Origin: Blasia pusilla
Lineage: Eukaryota; Marchantiophyta; Marchantiopsida; Blasiales
Direction of reading: 5' to 3'
NCBI GenBank assembly: GCA_050084515.1
Contig: CM114274.1
Coordinates: forward strand, 620,001-684,000
DNA: 64,000 nt
The notes under the pieces were generated by a model. The model was given only the letters and a program-made list of their open reading frames with translations, was not told where the DNA came from and made no database searches. The translations under genes and the position numbers were made by a program. Positions 44,222-54,691 of the stretch are shown here, one piece after another (position 1 is the stretch's first letter; each line of letters opens with the position of its first letter).

Positions 44222-45654
44222 TTCCTACTCCTACCTCCGACTCTCTTAAAACTACAAGCAACACATGTGCTTACAAGGGAAATACCATTTTCTACTTGTC
44301 TCTCTTTGGACAAAGTCATCACATGAACATGTGGGAAAGCAACAAATGTGCATCACATACACCCCTATGACACTTGAATTTACAGTGTTGTTCCTGACCC
44401 AATGCATCCTTCCTATTCCATTGCCACTGTGGACATCTTTGGTGGCGATGATCTCCATTTTTGCCTCTCAAGCTGATGCAATTCGCTTTGCTCTCTCCAC
44501 CCTTGGCCTACACATTCTGTTTCTCTTCACCCCATTTCTAGACTCAAACAGAAATAGTGGATTGAGATCATCCACCTTCTCCAGGTACATGTTGACATCA
44601 ATCTTGGGTTGAATACGAAATGCAAAGGTCTTTGTAATGTGAACATGCTCCGAACTTCCCCCATCTACGAGTCTGAAACCGGCACTTGTAAGATTATCCA
44701 CTTCGTCTTGAGTGCAATTCGTACTTTCGGCGATGGGCCAAATCATGGGGGTATTCCCCGGAGCTCCAATGGCAGCCGGATAAGACTTCCGGAAACCGCA
44801 AGATTCATTTGGGCAGAAGAAGTACTTCAATTGATCCCCGGTCCTTGTGAAACGATCAAAGGTTTTGAGTCCCCAAAACCCAGGCAGTGGTCGTCCAGTC
44901 CTTGTACAGTTCTTATTTAGGAAAGTGTCGCATGCTCTCCTAATGCCATCAGATCCTGCCCTGCAAGTTGGTCCACGTCCTGGGTTGCTCTGAGATATAT
45001 GCCACCGTTTTAGGTTGCAATCCACCTCCATTACCGGAATCCCATATTGTTGAACCACCCCAGCGACCGGATGTTGCGAACTTCCAGCAACCGAGGGCTT
45101 TTGAAATAAAACATTCACTGATTTTGGAGAAGTTACTCCATCACGGATTTGGGAGCGGTCCGGGGTCCCCGAATACCTGGGCGGCGTAATTTCCTCATCC
45201 AAATCAATCACTGGATTCGCTCGATCTTCGCCTCTTCACCGCTGAAGTCAAGATACTTATCTGGTCTCCACGAGTCTCGCTCGGACTGCTCTACCACCAT
45301 GTGTATGGGACGTCTTGAAACGCGCCCATAAATATCCCCACCAATGTGTACGTCTTGCTCAAGGGGAGTTCCTGCTACGCATCGATTGAAGGCTTCCACA
45401 TAGAGTTTTTCATCACGAGATTTCACAGCCGCCCTGACATAGAGCTCGTAGATTGAAGGCTTCCTTCCTTTTGTTATGCCTTTTGTGAGGAAGATATGCG
45501 ATGCTGCAAACTATAGCATTGCTCTTGCCTGGTCTTGTTGGCATGCCTCCACAAGTGAAATTTGTTGGCATGCTTGTGACGACCTCAAGGAGGAATGAAC
45601 ACTTTCTGCTCCACTTGTGTTGGGGCAGGGGGCATTTTCATGAATGTTCAATCC
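44222..45654 (-). pseudogene. MULE-2 transposase exon 2 region with SWIM finger
   Basis: Begins after the conserved acceptor CGTCGTTGCAG. The first block is HENAPCPNTSGAESVHSS, the TxxxESxH motif; then come YVEAFNRC…TPLEQDVHIGGD, VIDLDEEITPPRYSG and a long intact stretch (44468-45211) with FDRFTRTGDQLKYFFCPNES. The SWIM finger CSCDDFVQRETS…YFPCKHM follows at 44260-44340. A TAG at 45511-45513 stands where MULE-1 has CAG (11658). A frameshift near 45210 separates two frames. Confidence 0.8.
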
Positions 45655-46122
45655 CTGCAACGACGACAATGTTAGAAGGGAACGAAAAATAGCTCAGAAG
45701 TCAAACTCTGCGACCCGTCGAGTTCCGACGTGTTGCAACTCCCAGGAAACACCTAATGCAACCCGTCCGATTCTGACGGGTTGCAAGAACCTTTGGCCAC
45801 TCCGTGCTGGAAGATCCAAGTGCAATTCATCCGAAACCCATCCGGGTCGAACTATTTGCAGGCCTTGTATGCATGCGACTTGCATACTTGTATACGGGTT
45901 GCACCAAAATTCTGGATGCAACCCGTTGGTTTCCGACTGGTTGCACACTCAGGCAACCCGTCCATTTTGGACGGATTGCACACTCCAGCAACCCGTCGCA
46001 TCCGAAAAATTGCTTTGTTTCTTCGGTTTGAAATCCCTATAGTTCTCACGCTTCTCAACTTGAGCTGCAACTTTTTAAACAATTCTCAGCGTGAGCTTGA
46101 CAAGACGAAATAGTGAACTCAC
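45655..46122 (-). repeat. MULE-2 intron with palindromic array P3
   Basis: A 468-bp intron with donor GCAG/GTGAGT and acceptor TTGCAG/G, matching the MULE-3 intron. Five palindrome copies lie at about 45712, 45759, 45919, 45954 and 45989. The copy at 45954 has matched changes in both arms (CCGTCCA…TGGACGG). Confidence 0.85.
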
Positions 46123-47998
46123 CTGCCGCATGAAGTTTCCCCATTATCTCATACGTACAGTTCACCAACTCAACCAAGAGCACAACTCTTTGTACTTCCC
46201 CTCAATCGCATGCTTCCTCCACCACCCATGAAGTTCTTCTTGGCATTCCATGGCCTGTTTCAAGGTTTTGCTGTCCTTGCAGCGTTGGAGTAGAGTGACA
46301 TGCTCTGTCCTCTTATTCTCCTTGATGCAAGATTTGGTGTAACGGGTCACTGACTGTGTCCAATGGAAAGCATCCGACCTTTCCCTCTCCGGTTGAACCT
46401 CTCCACCCCAGAACACTTCCCTGATAGCAATCCACCCAGGTTGTGCATTGTCTGCCATGAACCGATAAATTTCCAGAGGTGGCCTTTTTTTTTCCTTCAC
46501 CACCTCCAATAAGAGTAACCAGCACATCGTCAAACTGCCAATGTCTTCTGCTTTTACTTCATAGACAAATATAGTTTTGAGTCCCTTCTCCACATGGTTA
46601 TAAACGTGAGCACCCATTGTCAACCATCCGTTCAGCACTCTGTAGCAAATATCAAAGCTTTCCCAGCTGCCGTAAAGATCTTCCCCTTCCCTCATTCGAT
46701 CTATAAGATCGAGGCCACTGGACGGACCTGTGGTTGACATTTTGAAGACATAGGCCTTGGATCCCTTGCCTCCTTAGCCCATGAACTCCCATCTTTGAAT
46801 GAATGGAAATCTCGAGTTGGCCTTGATTCTGGCAATGGCATCCATTTCGGCCATCTTTCCATCCAGTTCCCGTATTTGATGCAGCAAATTCCGGAAGCAT
46901 TCAGGATCAACAAGAAATGCGAGATTTTCCCAGAGTTGATTCTCCTCAACAGCTGTGATCTGGCCCTGTCCAGGGATTCCAAGCAATTGTTCACAAATTT
47001 GTGATGCTGTTGTGAGCTTGATCACTCCGGACTTTGAACCCGGAGAGTTTCTGTAGACCTCGGCCACTTTCTTCGCGACATCCTCCTTGATGTGTCTCTG
47101 AATTGTATCGGTCACAGGATGAGTGTGGGAGCCAATATGAATTGCCAACCTTGTGTACTCTGACGTGGAGCCCAAGTCGTGCACAATGAAAAATATGTAT
47201 GCAGACACGCCCAAATGAGAAGGGGATGCGACAATGAGGACATCGATGGCCTCCGGCGTATGGGGGCACCGACCTCATATGGAGTTTCTGCATTCTTGGG
47301 GGGGAATGCGGACGTATTGACTCGCCCGTTGCGCTCTAGATACGGGCATGCTGGATTCTACACTCCAAGGCTCCAACGCATTGGCGGCAGGAGACAATCC
47401 AAGGACCATCTGGAATTGAAGCACTAGTCCGTTGAAGCCTGCACCATCCATGATAATCAGACCTTCTGTCCATACCCTTCAAGCGTCCTCCATCTTTCTT
47501 TTGAGCAGGAGCAACAAGTGGAGGCAACTCAAAAATGCAATTACCATCGTACGTGGGCGGCAGCTCATCGACAAGAATGTGCTTGAATATTTTCAAGGCC
47601 AGAGACGAAAGCAAACTATTGCCTGATACTCGCAAGAGGAACGAGTAGGCGGATAGAGGGCCCGATTCGTGTCCGACAGATCCACTGAGGTTGACAACAT
47701 CCGGAATATCTTCAGGAAGTACAACATTGTTACGAGCGTGTGAAGTTGGAGTCGAAGCCGGATCTACTGAGCTAGGAGTTGCAAACGTAGAGCTCGGTGC
47801 ACTAGGAAATTATCGACCGTCTACTTGGGAAAGAGAGGAATTCAGTGGCAAGCCGTAAACTATGTATTGACCATTTGCTGGAGGTAGGATATTCCATACT
47901 TTACGGTCTGCAATCACCGGCTGGACTGTCTCACCTATAATGTCCTCCGTACCGTCCACCCTAACATCCTTGGATACAAAGATGGTTCCAATTTGGAG
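46123..47998 (-). pseudogene. MULE-2 transposase exon 1 (GCM-like finger and catalytic region)
   Basis: From the truncated 5' end it reads GTIFVSKDVRVDGTED, a Ser/Pro linker, KKDGGRLKGMDRRSD and a W…CxGALEC finger of GCM/WRKY type (near 47340-47440). Then come IHIGSHTHPVTDTIQRHIKED and the MULE catalytic region with GAHVYNHVEKGLKTIFVYEVKAED, FMADNAQPGWIAIREVFWGG and FHWTQSVTRYTK. Unlike MULE-3, the codon after EVKA is intact (GAA) in this copy. Frameshifts lie near 47220 and 46770, and there are stops in the 5' part. It ends NFMRQ at a good splice donor (46122). Confidence 0.82.
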
Positions 47999-48032
47999 AA
48001 GAAAGTCCTACCAGACTTCCAATTTGGAGAAG

Positions 48033-48310
48033 GGTAGGATTCGCGGGAGGCAAGTCCTACCAGACTTCAGATCTGGTTTTAGGGCTAGTTGTGAGATGCG
48101 GAGTATTTGAGTTAAAGGAGAATTTCACAGTTTGCGACATGGACGGTATCGACGGAGTCTTGGGGAACACGTTCTTGGATGCGTATGAGGTGGAATTGAG
48201 GCGAAGACCTTTGAGGTTGAGCGTCTTGGTTAACGGAAAACGGACGGACGTCAGATTGATACCAGGATACCAGGATCTCAACCACCTTCAAAAGCACCAT
48301 ATAGGTTGAA
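48033..48310 (+). pseudogene. Gypsy B protease C-terminal remnant
   Basis: Reads [38 protein letters not shown] and NGKRTDVR, then jumps to PGYQDLNHLQKHH, which is out of frame with [13 protein letters not shown]. This shows an internal deletion of roughly 265 bp compared with gypsy C (62780-62520). The protease active site itself lies in the lost 5' part. Confidence 0.85.
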
Positions 48311-48329
48311 TCAAGAGGAACTTGCTCAA

Positions 48330-49229
48330 TTGAAGAAATAGTTGGGTGAACTCCTAGAGAGGGGTTACATCCGAACAAGCAAGTCACCTTATGGGGCGCC
48401 CGTCCTCTTTGTAAAGAAGAAGGATGGGAAGTTGAGACTCTGTGTTGATTATCGGGCGGTGAATAAAGTGACGGTGAGGAACAACTATCCTTAACCAAGG
48501 ATGGATGATCTCTTTGATCGATTGTCGGGTGCCAAGTATTTCAGCCGGATTGACCTAAAATCAGCATATTACCAGATTGGGATTGCCGAAGCGGATGTAG
48601 AGAAGACTGCGTGTAGAACGAGATACGGTTCGTTCGAGTTTGTGGTGATGCCTCTTGGTCTTTGTAATGCGCCTCCGACGTTTACCACTTTGATGAAATC
48701 CATCTTTCATAAGGAGACGGATGAGTTTGTGATCATCTATATAGATGACATACTCATCTATTCTAAAACACTAGAGGAGCACGCTCGACATTTGAAAACG
48801 GTGTTTGAGAAACTTAGGGCGAACAAGCTGTATGCAAATGCGGATAAGAATGAGTTCGGTTTGACGAAGATCAAGTTCTTGGGGCATGTGGTTAGTGCGG
48901 ATGGAGTGAGTCCAGACATGGAGAAGGTAAGCGCAATTTCCGAATGGGAACCGCCTTCCACGGTGAAGGGGATGAGAAGGTTCATCGGAGCAGTCCAGTT
49001 TTACCGGACATACGTGAAGAACTTTTCGGGAATAGTGAAACCTCTCACGGATTGGTTTGTCAATACTACATGGACCGAGGAAGTGGATAAAGCGTTCAAT
49101 CGAGTCAAAGAGATCCTCTCGCAGGAACCAGTTCTGAAACTTCCGGAGTTTGACAACCGTTCGAAGTGCACACAGATGCTAGTGATTTCGCGATTGCGGG
49201 AATGTTGGTGCAAAAAGGGAGACCTGTAG
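48330..49229 (+). pseudogene. Gypsy B reverse transcriptase
   Basis: A TAG precedes [18 protein letters not shown]; the frame then gives DYRAVNKV, a second stop near 48494 (CCTTAACC where gypsy C has CCTCTACC), and the RT palm with [23 protein letters not shown] and YIDD (48738-48749). The thumb [15 protein letters not shown] and connection [10 protein letters not shown] follow. A one-base loss near 49153 (GACAACCGTTCG for GAACAACCGTTCG) ends the frame at the RNase H start. Confidence 0.9.
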
Positions 49230-50653
49230 CATACGAGAGCAAGAAGCTTAGCGACACTGAAAGGAGATGGCCTACTCATGAGAAAGAGTTGTTTGCGGTG
49301 GTTCACTGCTTGAGGAAGTGGCATCACTATCTAGGACTTCACAGGACTCGAGTATTCACCGATAACATAGCGCTCAAGTATTTTGAGACCCAGGATCGCG
49401 TGACGCCAAAACAACTTTGGTGGCATGATACCTTGGCGTTGATGAATGTGGAGCTAATCCACAAGCCGGGGAAAGAAAATGTCATTCCAGATGCGTTAAG
49501 TCGCAGGGATGAGCACATGCCATCGACGACACAAGTGTTGAGAGCAATGTTCCCTAATGAAACAGACCTGGAAAGAAGGATTCGTGAAGGATACATGAAG
49601 GATGCGCAAGCGAGGGAGTACCTTGGGATCTATGTAGGCCAAGGCAAGCTACGGACCAAGGTGTTTGTGGAATGTCATGATGGACCTTTGGCGGGACACG
49701 AAGGGGAGAAATCCACTCTTGCTGTTTTGACCAAAAGGTTCTTCTGGCCCAACATGAAGGAAGATGTTGCTCAATATCTGAAAACATGCGTGACTTGTCA
49801 GGCGAACCCCGTTTCTTATGCGAAGAAACAAGGCTTACTTCATCCTTTGCCAATCCCGGAGGGACCCTTGCAAAGCATTAGCATGGATTTCATTACGAGT
49901 CTTCCGGAATCTGAGGGATACAACGCTATACTTGTGATAGTTGATCGGTTTAGCAAGTTGGGGAGGTTTGTGCCGACGAGAGAGTCTACGACGGCCTACA
50001 CGACTTCTCGACTATTCCTGGATGGTTGGTGGCGAGCGCACGGATTGTCTAGGAGCATTGTGTCCGATCGAGATCCGAAGTTTACCAGTGCGTTTTGGAA
50101 ACATCTATTCAGGAGGTTCCGGACCAAACTCAGCTTTAGTACAGCCTTCCATCCTCAAACGGATGGGCAAAAGGAAAAATTAAACTCGGTCGTAAACCAA
50201 TACTTACGGAATTACGTGAGTGCAGACCAGAGAGATTGGGCCAAGTGGTTAAGTATGGCTGAGTATTGTTACAACTCGACTAAGCATTCTGCAACCGGAG
50301 AATCTCCGTTTCTTCTGGCGTATCAAAGAGAACCAGAAGGGCCTCTTGACTTAGCTCTTTTGAAGGGCGCTACATCGACACACACTCTTCAAGCAACGGC
50401 GGAATTTTTGTTAGTGGAAATGCAGGAACGACAAGAGCGAGCGAGGAAAAGTCTCGCCAAGGCTCAACTAAGGTACGTGAAGCATGCTAACAAAAGTCGG
50501 CGCCAAGTGAGTTTCCAAGTTGGGGAACAAGTGTGGTTGAGTGTAAAGAATCTCACTCTTCAAGGAATTATCGCAAAATTGTCGCCAAGTATCTTTGGAC
50601 CGTATGTGATCAAGGCAAAGCCGTTTGAGGATGTGTACACGTTGAGCCGCTAA
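49160..50653 (+). pseudogene. Gypsy B RNase H and integrase
   Basis: A long frame runs from [15 protein letters not shown] (RNase H, first Asp) through [21 protein letters not shown] and [10 protein letters not shown], then the integrase H2C2 module ECHDGPLAGH…KTCVTCQ. The integrase core follows with [20 protein letters not shown] and HPQTDGQ(K)EKLN, the D-D-E triad. A deletion removed the segment before IYVGQGKLR. The ending LTLQGIIAKLSPSIFGPYVIKAK differs from gypsy C (LTLPKELSAKLSAKYAGPYVI) in a way that suggests small indels. Confidence 0.92.
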
Positions 50654-50950
50654 ACGAGTTCAAGATTCACCCGACTTTCCATGTGTCATTATTGAAGAAG
50701 TATCTTCAAGACAATGTGTCCGGAGCGAAGGAGGATGTTGAGACCACAACCGGTCATCGAAATGAGGAACCGAGTTCGAGGTTGAGACCATTCTGCGTTC
50801 AGACGTAGAAAGCCACCAAGCACGAGTACTTGGTCAAGTGGAAAGGCTATCATGTGAAAGAGGCGACTTGGATTATGGAGGCGGATCTTGAACATGCGCA
50901 AGAAGCATTGCATGACTTCAGATGGATGCAAGAAAGGCACGTGCCTTAGT
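50654..50950 (+). pseudogene. Gypsy B C-terminal chromodomain
   Basis: After a frame break at VYTLSR the frame resumes as EFKIHPTFHVSLLKKYLQD. After another shift it gives HEYLVKWKGYHVKEATW and EADLEHAQEALHDF, a chromodomain as found at the integrase C-terminus of plant chromoviruses, where it directs integration to chromatin. It ends at a TAG near 50947. Confidence 0.88.
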
Positions 50951-51642
50951 ACATGGTGAAGCAATGGACATAACTTGTGACCGGAAAGCTTGGGCTGATA
51001 ACCCGTTGTAACTAGAAATGTTTAGTTGTTGCAATAAAGAAGACATGGATTTGGAGATTCGATGCTTGTATTGTAATTTTGAGTTTGGTTTGTGCAAGGC
51101 AATGAGTAGTTCTTCATATGCTTAGGATGTAAGTCAAGGAGACCAAACAATGAATATTTGAGGTGAGAGCTTGTATTCAGATAAGGCATCTAGATCAGGA
51201 CCAAGTGTTGAAGTACTAGCATTTGGGCTCGCCCTAACGTCGGCGGGGTAGATGAGTCTGTCTTGGGGTTTGTGGTGATCTCATTCATGTTGCATGACTG
51301 AACTTAGTGACGTACCTAGGTGGAGTACAAGTGACCCAAAAGTAGTACGAGTTGGCTAGGTAGACAGGCGGTTGTTTACAAATAGTGAGTGAAGTGTTAG
51401 GTTGCAGACTTAGTGAGCTTATTTTGATAGTTAGATTAGTTCAGCAGAACTGGTCTAGGCTCATCAAAAAGAAGAAGCTAATAAGTCTTAGTGCTGCAAG
51501 CGACAACCTAAGACTTAAGCCAAAAGAGGAATTGCGGGTTAGCTACCAGAACGCGATTCAGTGTTAAGGGATCGGCTTCCCAGAACTTACCATTAATAAG
51601 GTTTGCGTTGATGAGGACATCAACCTTATAAGGAGGGGTGAG
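50951..51642 (+). other. Gypsy B 3' noncoding region and polypurine tract
   Basis: No open frame of note. It ends with the polypurine tract AAGGAGGGGTGAG (51630-51642) directly in front of the LTR, matching the one of gypsy C (59062-59080, reverse strand). The homologous region in gypsy C is 59062-59760. Confidence 0.8.
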
Positions 51643-52673
51643 TGTCGCGACCCTCATAACCAAAAAACACCAAATAGGCGCCAAGCGAAACATCAGAACT
51701 CAAAGGAACTCACGCTGCGAGGTTTGCGCTTTGGAGAGGCGTTTGGAAGAGTCTCTTGGAAAAGTCTAAGAGACGAAACGCGGAACAGAGTTGTGCGTTT
51801 CATGCGTTAGTGGTCACGACCAGGAAACCTAGACCAAACGCGAGCCAAGACTTGATATGAGTTGAGTCTTGGGAGGTTGGTTGCCAAAGAGGTGAGAACC
51901 AGTTTGGAAAACGACTAGCGTTTGGGAGAATCTGACTGTGTTTAGGACCATAACGTTGAGCTCCAAGATGCGTTTGGGACAAGTAAGGACGCGTTAGAAA
52001 GATGATCTTGAGACGCTTTCAACGCACCAAAGATATTAGCAAACGCATAAGTACAAGCTGAGATATTGGCCGAAAACGATTGAGAGAGCAATCGGGTTGA
52101 GGGCCAATTGGAGAGGCCCGGGTGTCTTTCCCTAAATGTAAGGGGCCCCCGGAGATCCCCAGAAGTACTAGTAAGGGAGGACCCTTTCCGAGATATCTCG
52201 GGAAATGAATCCCCACTTTGGGCGCCAAACGGCGTTTCAGAGGCACGGGATGGAACAGGAGTTTGGTGCGGAAACCCAAAACCCAAACCTGATCCAAGGG
52301 AGTGGACTTTGTACGCCACACTTGAATTCCAACCCGAGATTCACTTTGTGCGAGTCTTGGTGAGGAACTCATTGGATGTCCATTGGACAATTGGAACCGC
52401 TAGGCGCGAAATGCCGTTTCAGGTTCCTGAACCGACCAGAAAGTCTGTCCCAAGTCTTTCGAGATTTGCCCGTGTTGTAAACCGCGAAACTAGGAATGTT
52501 GAGCTTGATGAGAGTCCGAGACGAGAACTCGGAAAGTAATCCCGCTGATTGATCCAAGACCCGACTAACCAAAGTGCGTGTTTGGATGCGGATCAGCGTT
52601 GAGAGCGTGACCTACTGAACGCACGATTCCGCAACAAACAAGATTAACGTTCAAGGAGAGTAGGCGCACGACA
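51643..52673 (+). mobile_element. Gypsy B 3' LTR
   Basis: Begins TGTCGCGACCCTCATAACC and ends GGCGCACGACA, 1031 bp. It aligns with the gypsy C LTR (58029-59061, minus strand) over its full length and with the gypsy A LTR. MULE-3 sequence follows directly. Confidence 0.95.
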
Positions 52674-52716
52674 ATCAGTGCCATCTGCTTTACCACCTGT
52701 CACAACCGGGACAAGA

Positions 52717-53445
52717 TCAGTAAGCTACACTGAATTGCCAATGAATTGCAAGATGGGCCTTCACATAATTCAAAAAACCCAGATCCTCTCTTACCCGCTC
52801 GAAGATTGGGTCGGTTTCTTGAGCAGCCAACTGCTCTAAGACAGCAGTTGGCAAGTCCACTGGAAACTCGTCGATCCGATAGAGGTAGATTTCTTCCTCC
52901 GGGCTTGGAGACAAGAATGACCGCTCTCCTGCTTCTTTGGCAATGTCCACCATCTCCACGCTAGCGGTCCTCATGACCTCATCGTCCGTGATTTGAACTT
53001 CGGCCGTTTCCGCTATATTGATTGTGTCCCCGGACTTCATCGGGGACATTTCCCACATCTAAATACTTTCGGTTGGACGGGCAGGGCTGTCGTCAATGGC
53101 TATTTCTTTTTCCCTCCTCGCTTTAGCCAATTCTGTTCTCCTCACCAACGCATCCAGACGCTTCTTTTCTAGCTTTTCGTCGGCGACCCTTTTCTTCAAG
53201 GCCTGCGACATCTCAGCCTCTGCATTCTGTTTATCGAGCGCCTCTTGTACACGTTTCGCAAGAAGCTCCAGGTTGTGCATCTCCGCTTCCCTTTCCCGCT
53301 CCTCGATTTCCTGCTGCCTTATCTCATTTTCCGAACGAGGCCCTGGAGATGGTGACGCAGGAGTCCTAATGGACTTGGGAGTGAAGCTCCCAGACTTGTT
53401 TGCTTGAGCTTTTTTCCTCGTCATTTTACCCGGAAATGCCTCCAC
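52717..53445 (-). pseudogene. Divergent second ORF of MULE-3 (basic/coiled-coil protein)
   Basis: A 242-codon frame read through a single TAG at 53059-53061. The N-terminus is basic (GKMTRKKAQANKSGSFTPKS), followed by a long Glu/Arg/Ala-rich helix from about residue 45 to 120 that should form a coiled coil. The C-terminal part is acidic and ends in ETDPIFERVREDLGFLNYV, where the element is cut near 52680. The domain is unknown. It is transcribed away from the transposase gene, with the palindrome array between. It may be an accessory gene of the element (autonomous MULEs often have one) or captured host sequence. Confidence 0.45.
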
Positions 53446-53776
53446 CTATGTCCACGATGAATCGCTTGATCAGTTGCCTTGCTGATGTCGAGTTGAGTCG
53501 CCTTGATGGGTAGCTCGAATCGTCTCCCGATCGTTCAGTCGAACGGTCTCGCTCTCGTTCGCTTGTATCGTCTCGCGATGACTCGTTGTGTGAAGCGCCC
53601 CTTGGTATCTGATCAGCTGCTGCGCGGGAGAGCAATGGAGATCGCGAAATGAGAAACCGGAAATGAGCAATTTCTCCCCTATTTATACTTTTCTAGCCGT
53701 TGGGCTGACCGTTGGGTCACGTCGTCCTTTCGACGGCGATGTGCCGGCCGTTACGAAAGTCTAGACGTGAAACTGG
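53446..53776. other. Leader between MULE-3 minus ORF and palindrome array
   Basis: About 330 bp containing a field of TCGAACGGTCTCGCTCTCGT and related CGATCGTTC / CGTCTCG phrases at 53510-53580. Probably the 5' leader or promoter of the minus-strand ORF. No domain. Confidence 0.4.
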
Positions 53777-54465
53777 CAACCCGTCGGAGTCTGAGAGGTT
53801 ACGCGCCTCCGCCGTCCTGGGACGATAACGCGAGGTGCGCGAGCAACCCGTCGGAGATCGACAGGTTGAGCGCCTCCGCCGTCTTTGGACAAGAACGCGA
53901 AGTACCCGCGCAACCCGTCGAAGATCGACAGGTTGCGCGCCTCCTCCGTCTTTGGACAAGAAAAAGACGTACCCGCGCAACCCGTCGAAGACCGTTGTGT
54001 TGCACGCTTCCCTCGTCAAGGGTTAACAACGTGGGCTTCCCGCGCAACTTGTCAGGGGCCGACAGGTTGCACGCTTCCTTCATGTAAGCGAAACAAGGCG
54101 AGGCCCTTGCGCAACCCATTGGAGGGCGACGGGTTGCACGCCTCGCCGTCTTTGGGCAAGAAGGTGCGGCACCCGCGGAACTCGTTGGGAACAGACGGTT
54201 TGCACGCTTCCTTCATGTAAGTGTTACACCGTGAGATAATTGGGCAACCCGTCTGATGCCGACGGGTTGCAAGCCTCCGCCATCTTCGGGCAAGAAGGAG
54301 CGGTATCCGAGCAACTCGTCGGAGAACGACGGGTTTCCAGCCTCAATCATGTTTGTGTTTCAAGGTAAGGCAGAAGCCTGCATCCCGTCTGAAGCAGACG
54401 GGTTGTAGGCTTCGCTTAGCTTGGGTTAATAGTTGAGTTACCAAGACTCCGACGGGTTCCAACAA
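53777..54465. repeat. Palindromic repeat array P4, 11 copies with 67-bp period
   Basis: Copies start at 53777, 53843, 53911, 53978, 54045, 54112, 54179, 54245, 54312, 54381 and about 54441, so the interval is 64-69 bp and mostly 67. Each is CAACCCGTCGGA-type half-site plus its inverse complement. Spacers are related (GCGCCTCCGCCGTCTTTGG…AAGAACGCGAAG in the first, CACGCTTCCTTCATGTAAG in others), so the unit is a degenerate 67-bp tandem repeat. It lies between the starts of two divergent genes. Confidence 0.95.
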
Positions 54466-54691
54466 AATGAATTGTGCTTCGCAACCCACGTCTATGCTTC
54501 CCAAATCCTGTAACAGATTGCAACAGAATTGAATCGGTTGCAATAGAAATGAATCCATTGTGTCAAAAATTTCACCTACCGAACTTCATCTTGTCAGTAA
54601 AATTCTGTCAGGAGTATCTGATTTCCTATTCACTATAAATTAAAAATTCTCATTCTCATTCTCACTCTCCTCCCGTACCAAATTTGTGGGA
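54466..54691 (+). promoter_or_regulatory. Presumed MULE-3 transposase promoter and leader
   Basis: AT-rich sequence follows the array; TATTCACTATAAATTAAAAATTC at 54627-54649 contains a TATAAAT box about 55 bp before the ATG at 54692. A CTCATTCTCATTCTCACTCTCC pyrimidine tract follows, as in plant leaders. Confidence 0.5.

Larger units (their letters stand above)
43743..48032 (-). mobile_element. MULE-2: Mutator-like element, 5'-truncated
   Basis: Inverse to MULE-1 and MULE-3. Its outer end is the GGTGCGGTAAGAGGAGAGGAAG terminal repeat at 43743-43795. Read on the minus strand it holds transposase exon 1 (to 46123), an intron with palindrome array P3 (46122-45655), exon 2 (from 45654) and a SWIM finger (44330-44260). 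The 5' end is lost at about 48000, where a scrambled joint leads into gypsy B. Confidence 0.82.
48033..52673 (+). mobile_element. Gypsy B: 5'-truncated Ty3/gypsy chromovirus with 3' LTR
   Basis: Starts inside the protease (GFAGG) and runs through RT, RNase H, integrase and a chromodomain to a 3' LTR at 51643-52673. Compared with gypsy C it lacks about 90 codons between protease and RT (near 48250), about 5 codons near 49055 and about 24 codons near 49627, and has frameshifts near 49153 and 50650. No gag is present. Confidence 0.92.

Noticed and set aside
53767-54220. Three long overlapping plus-strand ORFs and two minus-strand ORFs across the palindrome array
   Set aside because: They are translations of the 67-bp repeat in several frames, with RNPS/RRATG-like repeats on both strands, and have no domain.
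53777-54465. CRISPR-like array: 25-bp palindromic repeats with about 42-bp spacers
   Set aside because: Spacers are related to each other, repeats are degenerate, and the setting is a eukaryotic transposon with introns. It is a diverged 67-bp tandem repeat.
54686-54691. Earlier start for the MULE-3 transposase at 54686
   Set aside because: The codon is GTG. The first ATG in frame is at 54692, soon after a TATA-like box and pyrimidine leader.
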